Positions 54,954-64,000 of a stretch of DNA of 64,000 nt are shown here, one piece after another (within the stretch, counting starts at the first letter, position 1; every line of letters begins with the position of its first letter). Location of the stretch: assembly GCA_030144725.1 (NCBI GenBank), contig JASKMD010000004.1:7102329-7166328 (forward strand). Direction: 5' to 3'. Made by a program: the position numbers and the translations under genes. The notes beneath the pieces are model-generated. The model saw only the letters and a program-made list of their open reading frames with translations. It did not search any database and was not told where the DNA came from. The stretch is from Haematococcus lacustris. Taxonomy: Eukaryota; Chlorophyta; Chlorophyceae; Chlamydomonadales; Haematococcaceae.

Positions 54954-57900
54954 CTACAAGTACAACGAAGCCGCGAACACGACGTCTCGTCTTAGCCGCT
55001 GCGCACCAGTTGCAAACTTTTCGCTCAGGGTCGTGTCACCCACCCCCGCTAGCGCCTCCGCCATCTGCCGCATCAGCTCTTCCAAGCGCCGCACCGCACG
55101 TACCAGCGACCCCTGTGGTGGCACGACAGAGTTTACACCAAGCGTCGACCCGGGACAGTTGCGAGTGTCCCTTCCCTCGACTCATGCCGAAGCATGCTGT
55201 GCTCGCTGTCCACCTTGGTCTTGCTGCTTGGCTGCGGCTCTACTCAGCAAGTCCTGGCCTCCATGCCAAAGGCCTGCCAGCTGGTAGTGAACGTTGAGCT
55301 GGTGTTTGAACCAAGTGGTTGCTCTACAACAGGCTCCCTCGCTGCTCTACCCACTGTCTTATGTCCCAAACTCGCCTGACATACCATGCTGCCTTGGAGC
55401 GGGTTACCAGGGTTAACCCTAACCCTAACCCTAACCCCCCTTTTTTCCCTTCCTGGCCTACTGTTCTTCCTGGCCTGCTCCCTCCACCTAACTGCCAAGC
55501 CCGTCTTCCTACCCCACCCCTCATGCATCCCGGGTCAGGTGACCCAACACAGTCGCAGCCTCCTGCCTCCTGCAAACTCCCTGTGTCATCACTTGTACTG
55601 CCCCTTTGTACCACTCCATTGTACTGCCATCCCGTGCTGCGATCCTTCACCTCAAGTTGATTACATCGGAGTAGATTCTCACCTCGAAGATGGAGGTCAT
55701 CTTCGTGAGGTCCATGAACCGCACCCCGCGCACCCACGCGGCAACCGGCTCCATGAGGTCGGTGCGAAAGGTTTCCACATACTCTTCGGGATCGCGGAAC
55801 TGCAGCCAGCGACCCACAGCACCGAGGTCCGGAGCCAGTGCAACAGGCGAGGGCAGAAGGAAGGGTAGGGGCAGAGCAAAATACGTGTGTGACATTGAAA
55901 ACCAAGTCAAGCCAAGGGTAGCGAGGACGTGCATCAGAGGTTTAGGCGGGAGAAGCACGACAGCGTGACGAGAAGGAGGAGGAAGTGGAAGAGGAATATA
56001 AGGAGGGAGGAGGAGGAGGGGGTGGGGTGGGGTGGGGTGGGGTGGGGTGGGGTGGGGTGGGGTGGGGTGGGGTGGGGTGGGGTGGGGTGGGGTGAGGTGC
56101 AAGTGCTGACACTGAGTGGGAGAGTGAGGGTTGGGGTGCCCAGGTGTGGCTGCTCACCCCCTCCAGCTGGCACTCCACTGACACTCGAGCCACTCTGCGC
56201 GCTGCCTCCTTCAAGCTGCCCAGGGGCGGCAGCAGCACCTCACGCAGCTGCAGCCCGACAAGCAGCAGGGGGCAGGCAAGGGCGCGCTGAATAGTGCACA
56301 ACATGGCAAGCACATGAGCTGCTGTGAAGAATTCAGCCAGCCCTCTTACCACTGCCTACCCACACCTCCTCACCTTCACAGCAGCCAACAGCACCAAAGC
56401 TTGTGCTGGGCTCTAATGTACTCACATCCTCACATACATGCTCCTCTGCAGCTTTCACGCATATGAACCACATGCAGCGGGAGTGATGCATGATGTGTGA
56501 TGAGTGACGTGTGCTATATGTGTTGCACACAGTCTGTTTCCACTTCATCACATGCCCCTGCGACTTATGGTCAGTACAGGACCTCGCTGTGTGGCTAGCA
56601 GCTGCCACCCTCATCTCAGGGGCTACTCGACACTGCTTCATGGCACTCACCGCCGGCTTCTTCTCACTCTTCTCCCGCCATACAAAGCAGCTGAGCAGGG
56701 CGGCCAGCACCTCCACGCTGAGAGTGTTGAAGGCACCGCTGAAGCACAGCTCACACAGCACTAGCTCGTCGGCTGACAGCTGTATGCCGGCGGCCACCTG
56801 GGACACCACCAGCGGCAGCAGCCTCACAAGCAGGACCCTCAGCAGCTGGAGCAGCAGTCATAGCATCAGCCATAGCATCAGAAGCGGCGGCCTTCATAGC
56901 AGCAGCCACTGCAGCAGCAGCCTCATTAGCAGGCTGAGCAGGCTGAGCAGCAGTGGCGTCTTCTGTAGCTGCAGCAGCTGAGCACAGACGCAGCGACCTC
57001 GGCAGCAGCAGCAGTGGCCGCGGGATGGGGTGCTGACCCACGTTCCTGCTTTGCCCCTGCGGGTTGAGACCCCTCACCCGGCCCTTCAGGCTGACTACCC
57101 CCTCCTTGTCCACGTAGCCCAGGCGGCGCAGAACACGCAGGCGTGCCCGCAAGTCCTCCTTCAGCACCAGGCTGGCTGCGGCTCGCGCCTCGCGCTTGGC
57201 AGCCTGCGGCAGCCCCACCACGCCAGCGCAGCATTGCCAGCACCGCGCAACAACTCCAAAACCACCATGACCACCGCAACCATCACTGTAGCCTGAGCTT
57301 GGCACTGCTGCTTAGGACATGGCACAGCCAGCATCCCACACCTCGTCACCCCTGAAGGTCCTCCCCCTTTCCCTCCCCTTTCCCTCCCCTTGCTGTACCT
57401 GCCCCTCCCTTCCTCCTTCTCCTGCCTCTCCTCCTCTTCCTTCATCTCGTGCCTCATCAGCTTCTGTCCTCCTCCCTTCCATCTCCATACAAATGCCCCT
57501 TCTCCCTCCCCCGCCCCCCACCCCCGCCCCCTCCCCCGCCCCCTCCCCCTCCCCCGTCCCCCGCCCCCCCTCCCTCCCCCGCCCCTCGCTCTGCTCCCCT
57601 CCCCGCACTCCCCCCCTACCCCCTACCCTGGTTGCCACCCCCACACAGCTCTGGCCCCTCCCCCCACACAGCCACCTGCACAGCCTGCTCCAGGACCACA
57701 GCCTGCTGCGCCGCCGCCAGCCGCGCCTGCAGCCGCCCCCCCTCCTCACGCGCCAGGGGGTGCGCCAGCAGCTGCGCCTCCACGCCCTCGAGCTTGCTCA
57801 CCAGCTTGCGCACCTCACGACTCTCTATCTGCAGCAGCCAGCCACCACCATAAGCCAAGGGGGAAGGGAGGTAGGGATTCGGATGGTGGGAGGTGGGGTG

Positions 57901-60900
57901 GGGTGGAGTGGAAAGCGTGGTGGCGGCAGTGGCAGGCAGGAGGCGCAAATACAACCCCCCACTGCCCCACCCAACCCCCTACTGCCCCACCCAACCCCCC
58001 ACTGCCCCTCCCTCCCTCGCTGCCACTCCCTCCGCCGCTGCCTCCTCACCCCCCATTGCCCCCACCCCACCCAGCCTCCCCCACCCCTCACCCGCAGGTC
58101 CTCCTCAGGGTCCAGCAGTGGCACACGCCCCTGGCTGCTCACCAGCCTCGCCACCGCCTCGCCCACTGCCCGCACGCCCGCCTACCCTCCCAACAGGCGC
58201 AGCACAGCACGGTTGAGCTGAGACCAGGGAAGAGGGCTGCCACACCACATGCTGGTCACTCCTCCTTGCCCTGGCCCCTGCCTATGACCTGGATCCGGCA
58301 CAGGGCCAAAGATGGCCCAAGATTAGCACCAAGGCACCAAGAGCAGGGGAGGCCTCCCTACTGCCTGCCTCCCTCCTGCAGCTGCTGGCGCACCCCCTGG
58401 CGCGTGAGGAGGGGGAAGGCCCACCTGGAAGCGGCACAATCACACACCCCTACCCCACCAAGTGCACCAAGCATAGCCTCACCTCACCCCAAGCCCTGAC
58501 CTCATCCTCCTCAGACACCCATCCACTTCACAAGCTACCAGCTATTTGCCCCTGTCCCTGCCCCTGCCCCTGCCCCTGCTCTCAGTCTTCCCCGAGCAGC
58601 CAGGCCCCCTGACCCCTTGAGCTACCTGGCGGGCCTCTAGGGGTCGCAGGTCCTTGTGGATGTAAATGCGCACGCTGCTCAGCCGGTCCACCTGGGGGGT
58701 CAGGGGCAGCGCTGGGCGGGCAGGAACTCTTGCCATGCACGGCAGCAGCAGGGTCACCACAGCAGCAGCAAGGCCGACGCAAAGCAGCAGCTGCCAGCAA
58801 TGCACATGTGTTGTGCAGAGTATGAGTATGGTGATAGTACAATGCAATACAATGTAAAAATATTTAAGTGCTGCAAGTTCTGATGCTGGTGCTGGTGCTG
58901 ATGCTGATGCTGGTGCTGGTGATGGGGGTACAGTGGTCCATGTGATGATGACCATGGTGCCACCAACACGGGGTGCCCTAACCTAGCGCAGCGCCCTCAT
59001 GTCAGCAGCCCCTGATGCCCGGAAGGCGACAGCCCAGCTCCCCCTCCCCCTGGAGCTCACCTGGCTCAGGGGAAAGGTGACCACATGCGGCCAGCCCTTG
59101 GTCTGGGCCGGCACCACTCTGAGGCGGTGCAGGGGGGCGCTGCCGGCACCCGCTACGGGCCCTGCTGCCCCAGGACCCCCCGGGGGGGAGGGGGCAGGCA
59201 GGGGAGGGGCCAGGGTGGTGCCGTTCCAGCCCTCCTCCCCCTGGACCAGCACGTCCACCACCCACCTGGGGGGGCGGGGCAGGGAGGGGCAAGGCGGGTC
59301 AGTCGAGTGGAGGGGCAGCAGGTAGGGCCGGTGGGCAGGCGGGGGGGTTCAGGGTCAGGGGGGGCGCCAGGTGTTGATGGCATGGAGCTGTCCTCTTTTG
59401 ATATCCTGGGTCTGACCCCTACAGAAGCCCCTGCCCCTGCCCCTGCCCCTGCCCCTGCCCCTGCCCCTGCCCCTGCCCCTGCCCCTGCCCCTGCCCCTGC
59501 CCCTGCCCCTGCCCCTTGCAAGGCACAGGCTCCCTCCCGCTCCCCCACCTCACTCACTTGGCCATCTGCTTGGCCCGTTTCGCCGTAGCCTTCTGCACAG
59601 CCGCCGCATCCCCCGCCCCACCCCCACCCTTCCCCCTGCCCTTCTTCCCCCTCTTCTTATCCCCTTTCTTGCTCCCCTTGCTCTTCTTGCGGCTCTTCTT
59701 GCTGCCACCCTTGCTGCGTTTGCCACCCTTGCGCCCCTCCCCCTTAGCCTTGTCAGCGCCGTCACTGCTGTCGTCGCTGCTGCTGCTGCTGCTGCTGTCA
59801 CTGCTGCTGCCGCCCTCGGTATCACTGCTGCTGCTGCCCAGGCCATCATCACCGTCGTCATCCTGCCCAGTGCCATCTTGCCCTTTCTTGCCTACCCGCT
59901 CAAAGTTCACCACTGCACCCCACACGCCAGGGCAGCAGGGCCCCACTGCGCCACTGCAAGGCAACACCATGCAGCACACGGGAACATGGAACATATGCAT
60001 GCACACATGCAAGCAAGCTTGGAGCTCATCTCGTCCCTGCCCAAGCCGCACTCCCCTGGCCTGCTTCCCCAGCGTTACTACTTGCTGCCCTTATACATAT
60101 ACGATGTATTACATATGTATAAGCTCTATATGTAATGGATAATTGGCGGGCCGAGTACATTATGCAAAAATAATGGACGAGTCCGAGGCGATGCGGACAT
60201 ACACACCGAGGCGTAGCCGAGGGATGTATGGTAGCAGAGCCGAGGACGAGACCATTAGTTCGCATAGTGCGCGAGGTCAAGGGGAGGGCATGCATACATA
60301 AAACATATATGCCCTCCCCCCCTTCCTCCCAGCCTGCCCCTCCTCCCCTCCCCCTGCTGCCGCCCACTCCCACCTGGCCAACACTTCCTCTGGACCCGCC
60401 CCGTCAGCAGGAGTCAGGCCAGGCAGGCTGCCAAAGTCTGGCAGTGGGGCCTGCAGCCAGGAGGCGGGCCAGGCAGGCAGGCCAGTGACAGCAGTCAAGG
60501 AGACACTGGATACTGGATACTGGACATGGGACAATCTGAAGTGACAAAGTGCTTCACACCCTGGACTACACACGGCGCGCTGAAACAGCTGACTGCTCAA
60601 TCAATCCTCCTCTCACACACATCAACAATTCCACCAGATGCATCTCACTCAAAATGTCGCAAAGGGTCATACCCAGGTCATACTCCATGTTTAAAACGGG
60701 TCGCACCTGGGGGTTGAAGGCACTGGGGAGCACACGGACTAAGCGCCCTGGCTGGAGAAAGGGGAGAATCAGCTTAGGGGCACACAGCAGGGAGCGCAGT
60801 GTGGCTTGAGCCTCAACCTGTCCAAGCAGGCAGGCAGCAGGAAGTGATGATCCCTTTACATTACGGGAGAAGTAAGAATTTTTATTTTCCCGTAAAAAAC

Positions 60901-63900
60901 AGCTCCGAGACCTCTTTGACCTCGCGCTCCGAAGAGGTTGCGCTGCTCGCCACATCGGTGAGCAGGCTGTGTGCGTGGCTGTAGGATGCCGGAGACAGCG
61001 GGGCTTCCGCGGAGTTTTACTGTAACCGCTGCGTAACCGCGGTTTTTACTGGAAAAGTGCAAGACTTTTACTGTAACCGCTGCGTAACCGCGGTTTTTAC
61101 TGAAAAAGTGCAGACTATTTACTGTAACCGCTGCTTCACCGCTGTTTTTACTGAAAAAGTGCTGAAGTTTTACTGTAACCGCTGCTTAACCGCTGTTTTT
61201 ACTGAAAAAGTGCAGGGGCCGTCGACAAAGCTGGGCGTCGCAGACGCTTTGATGCTGCGCGCTTATCTTGTAGACGTACTAGCCCGGAACCAACCCGTAA
61301 TGTGAAGGGATACTGTATAATGTCTCGGCCCGCGCTGTTCACGTTCAAATAACAACCTCGGCCTCGTCTCAAGCTGCGTAAACGACTCGGCTACGCCTCG
61401 TCGTTTACTGCAACTTTCGACGAGGTCTCGGTCGTTATTTTCCCGTAACAGCTTGGCCTCCGACATTATACTATACATAGTGCATGAAGCAGCAGCAGGC
61501 GTTCAAAGCAGGCAGCAGGAGTTTAAAGCAGCAGGCAGGCGTTCCAAGCAGCAGGTGTTGTAAGCAGCAGCAGGCATCAGAAGCAGCAGCAGGCATTTGG
61601 AGCAACAGGCAGGCTGGCCAGGCGTGGACATCAGGTCTGTGTGCTCCTCACCAACCCCCGCACGTTCTTCCCTCCTCCCTGTTGATTCCTTCTGCTCCTC
61701 CATCCCCTCACCCTCTCCCCTGCTCCCCTCTCTCCCAGCTGCCAGCCTCCCTACCAACTGCTGCAGTAGCGCCAGGTACTGGGCAGTGGCTGCTGCGTCC
61801 TCCTGGTCAGCCTGCAGGGCCCGCAGCTGCTCCTGCAACTCCCCCACACGCGCCTCCAGCTTAGGCAGTGATCTCTCCACCTGCACCAAGACTTGAGGTG
61901 GGCAGGTAGGACAACAGCAAGCAGGCAAGCAGGCAGGCAGTGCATGTGATATCCCCTTTGGTCCCCAGCCCCCCATGGCCCCCCAGCCCCCCAGCCCCCC
62001 AGCCCCCCAGCCCCCTGGCTTCCCCGCTCCCCTTGGCCCCCCATGGCCCCCCCTGGCCCCGCTGGCCCTCCTGGCACCCCGGCCCCAGCCCCGGCCCCAC
62101 CTGAAACTGCCTGAAGGACAGGCTCATGAGGTCCTCTGGGTTCACCCCCTCCACCACCCGCATCAGGTTCAGCAGCATGTGGTAGCTGCAAGGGCAGGGG
62201 CAGGGGCAGCAGCAGCCGATAGCTGCCATCTCAGCAGCCAGCACATGTGTTTGGGAATGACAACATGCACCTGGAGTTCGATCATTGGCTATGCGCTGGG
62301 CGGTGGGCGGGGAGGGCATGTGGTGGAGAGCGGGGTTGAAGAAGAGGAGGGGCAGAAAGGAGGTGTGCGAAAGAATGAGGACATATGACGCAGCTATCAT
62401 GCTACTGAGCAGCGCGGCGAGCACTGCAGCTTGTCAAGCAAAACGGAGGGGGGGGAGAACAGGGAACACTGGGCATCTTGCAATGACATCAGCCTTGCCT
62501 GAGGTGGAATTCTGACGTCAGATTGTCTGGTGCTCCTTTGATCATTTCCTTGGCAATGGCCGGCTCCAGCTTTGTGTCCAGCATCATGATCACCACACCT
62601 GCCACCCATCAGGCATCACAGGGCAAACCCTGGTCCTAAGTGGTGTAAGCCATCGACATCACATCAAGTCCCCGCGTCAGTGGCACCACGAGCCGCGAGT
62701 ACCCACCGCGGTCATCTAGGCCGCGCCGCCCCGCCCGCCCGCTCATTTGAATGTATTCGCCCGGCCGGACCCAACGGAAGGTACCGCCATCAAACTTGCG
62801 CACGTTTGTGAACACGACGGTCTTCGCGGGCATGTTGAGACCAGTGGAGAACGTTTCTGCGCTCAGGTGTAAGCACGCCGCGGTCACTAGGCGGCGCACC
62901 AGAGTCGTCCTCAACTTCCAATTCTTACAGAAGTGCTGCGCCAGGCGTTCATTTCTGCGCGGTGGGCCGTACAGATGGCTCTGAATCACCAGGCGCGCAC
63001 TAAATCAGGGCCGCGGTCATTCAACCACTGACTCAGCCGCCTGGCGCACTCACCGGTCGCGAGCAAGTGGCAGACCCTAACGATGTCTACGGCTTACTTC
63101 GCGCGCACAAGCAGGGCTTCGATCATTTACTGTTTCATTCTGCCGTCTCACCCACTCACCAGTCGCGAACAGGACTTTGAGCAGGCCCTCGCCAAACAAG
63201 ATTTCCGTGACCTCCTTCAAGATGGGCAGCAGCCCGCTGTGGTGCACTCCGATGCCGCGCTTTAGCAGCAGCGGCGCATGCACCAGCTGGCTTAGCCTGG
63301 CGTCTTCCTACAAAAACCGGCAACGGCAGAGCTAGCCAAGATCACAGAGGCCATCACAGGGTGAGGCATTGCCAGGCAGCTTAGTTGAGGCCCTCATAGG
63401 GCTGAGCAGGAACAGCCTGCAGGTGCACAGGCCAAGGACATGGCCCTCTGTGACTTCTTAACACCTGTGCACCAGTGATCGGCAAAAGTCTAAGAGTTTA
63501 TAACTTTGTGACAGTTCTCCAACAACACCTGCCAGCATTGCACCTACTCCATCCTCCCTTCCCAGTGCCTGCGCGCATGTATGCATGTGAGTGAGGGTGA
63601 GATTGCGTTGACCTGGCTGAGGCAGGCAAGCGCTGAGCTGAAGATGTGGTCAATGTTGCGCTTCTCCTCCTCAGTGGTTAGATCCAGGCTGTGCATCTCC
63701 ATGGCCAGCTTCTCACACTCTCGCTTTGAAAAGGAAAAGACGATGACCTGTAAGCACATAGCAGCCACGCTGCGGTGCGGGTGCGGGTGCGGGTGCGGGT
63801 GTGGGTGCGGGTGCGGGTGCGGGTGAGGGTGCGCTCCCACCGGGTCATAGTTCCTCTCCATGATCATGCGCACGATCTTGAAGATGTCACTCTTCTCCCC

Positions 63901-63960
63901 ACGCTGGTTGCCCCCTGGCGCATTAGCCTTGCCAGCCCCTTTACCAGCCCCCTTTGCAGC
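54954..63960 (-). CDS. MTR4: MTR4-type DExH RNA helicase (C-terminal part)
   Basis: Minus strand, 5' end off-window. Exons: 63841-63960, 63613-63747, 63160-63307, 62707-62856, 62499-62598, 62101-62185, 61755-61880, 60707-60817, 60374-60450, 59558-59953, 59061-59265, 58626-58691, 58092-58181, 57676-57828, 57078-57203, 56651-56797, 56158-56247, 55683-55799, 54954-55112. They give 866 residues in phase. Helicase motifs: [48 protein letters not shown] and the motif [17 protein letters not shown]. The winged-helix/arch region follows ([20 protein letters not shown]). The DSHCT domain ([34 protein letters not shown]) ends with the diagnostic [12 protein letters not shown]4 feeds RNA to the nuclear exosome. 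The intron after 62499 has a GC donor. A Ser/Asp then Lys/Gly-rich insert sits in the arch. Confidence 0.93.
55413..55438. repeat. Interstitial telomere-like CCCTAA repeat
   Basis: About four CCCTAA units in the last MTR4 intron. A shorter GGGTTA run is at 51063-51080. Too short to be a telomere. Confidence 0.8.
56018..56098. repeat. (GGGGT)n array in MTR4 intron
   Basis: About 15 perfect GGTGG/GGGGT units between the exons at 55799 and 56158. Strong G-quadruplex potential on the plus strand. Confidence 0.93.
57490..57625. repeat. C-rich low-complexity stretch in MTR4 intron
   Basis: Imperfect CCCCCGCCCC/CCCTCC runs in the intron 57204-57675. The long Pro-rich plus-strand frames over 57319-58499 are artefacts. 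Confidence 0.75.
59426..59516. repeat. (CCCCTG)n array in MTR4 intron
   Basis: About 15 CCCCTG units in the intron 59266-59557, the same hexamer as the array at 35456-35826. Confidence 0.93.
60850..61312. mobile_element. Putative 460-bp MITE with internal tandem repeat
   Basis: ATCCCTTTACATTACGGG at 60850-60867 pairs with an inverted copy at 61294-61311 that has one mismatch. It lies in the MTR4 intron between 60817 and 61755. No clear target duplication was seen, so the exact ends are uncertain. It encloses the 51-bp tandem repeat. Confidence 0.5.
61015..61215. repeat. 51-bp tandem repeat, four copies
   Basis: Units start near 61015, 61066, 61117 and 61168. Each contains TTTTACTGTAACCGCTGC, an ACCGCGG or ACCGCTG core and TTTTTACTGAAAAAGTGC. 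The first two units differ from the last two in the core, which suggests stepwise expansion. Confidence 0.9.
61313..61476. mobile_element. Putative 160-bp MITE in MTR4 intron
   Basis: TACTGTATAATGTCTCGGCC near 61310-61330 is mirrored by GGCCTCCGACATTATACTATA near 61454-61474, an imperfect inverted repeat of about 20 bp. Directly adjacent to the preceding putative element; no target duplication recognised. Confidence 0.4.
61978..62060. repeat. CCCCCAG-type repeat in MTR4 intron
   Basis: Imperfect CCCCCAGC/CCATGG units in the intron 61881-62100. Confidence 0.8.
63774..63832. repeat. (GCGGGT)n array in MTR4 intron
   Basis: About ten GCGGGT units filling the short intron between the exons at 63747 and 63841. 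Confidence 0.93.
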
Positions 63961-64000
63961 CTGCAACACCAGGGGAGGGTGCGGAGCCACAAGCCAGCAG

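Noticed and set aside
56018..56098. Telomeric repeat
   Set aside because: GGGGT is a perfect simple repeat inside an MTR4 intron, and coding exons continue on both sides.
57319..58499. Plus-strand Pro-rich open frames of 300 residues or more
   Set aside because: They lie antisense to MTR4 exons and C-rich introns, with no domain and a composition-driven frame.
59554..60051. Independent Ser/Lys-rich protein gene on the minus strand
   Set aside because: The frame is one MTR4 exon (59558-59953) with in-phase splice sites and MTR4-like sequence at its start.
61015..61215. CRISPR-like array
   Set aside because: The four 51-bp units are tandem and contiguous with no unique spacers, in a eukaryotic intron.

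Overview
This is nuclear DNA of a green alga, most probably a GC-rich, flagellated member of the Chlamydomonadales. The clues are many short GT-AG introns, a centriolar WD40 gene (POC1), an aurora-like kinase of algal type, TnpB/Fanzor-like elements, non-LTR retrotransposons and very large G/C-rich simple-repeat arrays inside introns. The species cannot be fixed from the sequence. All exon models below come from reading splice sites and protein similarity by eye.

Layout: (1) 1-389, 3' end of an organellar ribosomal protein bL21 gene. (2) 1881-8627, POC1 in ten exons with a 2-kb repeat-filled intron. (3) 8932-10413, a broken Fanzor-like gene with an N-terminal nuclear localisation motif. (4) 10.4-18.4 kb, a repeat-rich stretch with LINE remnants and two small coiled-coil genes of unknown function. 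(5) 18479-24527 (minus), an aurora-like Ser/Thr kinase whose intron carries a complete 2952-bp hAT transposon with an 8-bp target duplication. (6) 25.36-26.5 kb, a small hAT-like MITE and a second Fanzor remnant. (7) 27206-40063, a large ubiquitin-specific protease (USP) gene with a tRNA-Ala gene in one intron and hexanucleotide arrays in neighbouring introns. (8) 40.4-48.6 kb, a duplicated tRNA-Ala block, a nearly complete LINE (APE endonuclease plus reverse transcriptase, one frameshift) flanked by 432-bp direct repeats, and an older decayed LINE copy. (9) 48.9-49.6 kb (minus), a third Fanzor pseudogene. (10) 49737-51571, a GDT1/UPF0016 membrane transporter. (11) 53.08-54.78 kb, a Fanzor-derived short element split by a 1269-bp transposon with 145-150-bp terminal inverted repeats. 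(12) 54954-63960 (minus, continuing off the right edge), the C-terminal 866 residues of an MTR4-type RNA helicase in 19 exons.

Host functions: POC1 and the aurora-like kinase point to centriole/cilium and cell-cycle roles, USP to ubiquitin removal, MTR4 to nuclear RNA surveillance, GDT1 to Mn/Ca homeostasis and bL21 to organellar translation. They are unrelated and not an operon. The most interesting layer is the mobile one. Several generations of TnpB/Fanzor (RNA-guided nuclease family) remnants carry the RuvC-III Asp-Arg-Asp motif. Three of them share a 3' module with a 64-nt hairpin whose base pairing is kept between copies, which makes it a candidate guide-RNA scaffold or transposon end.
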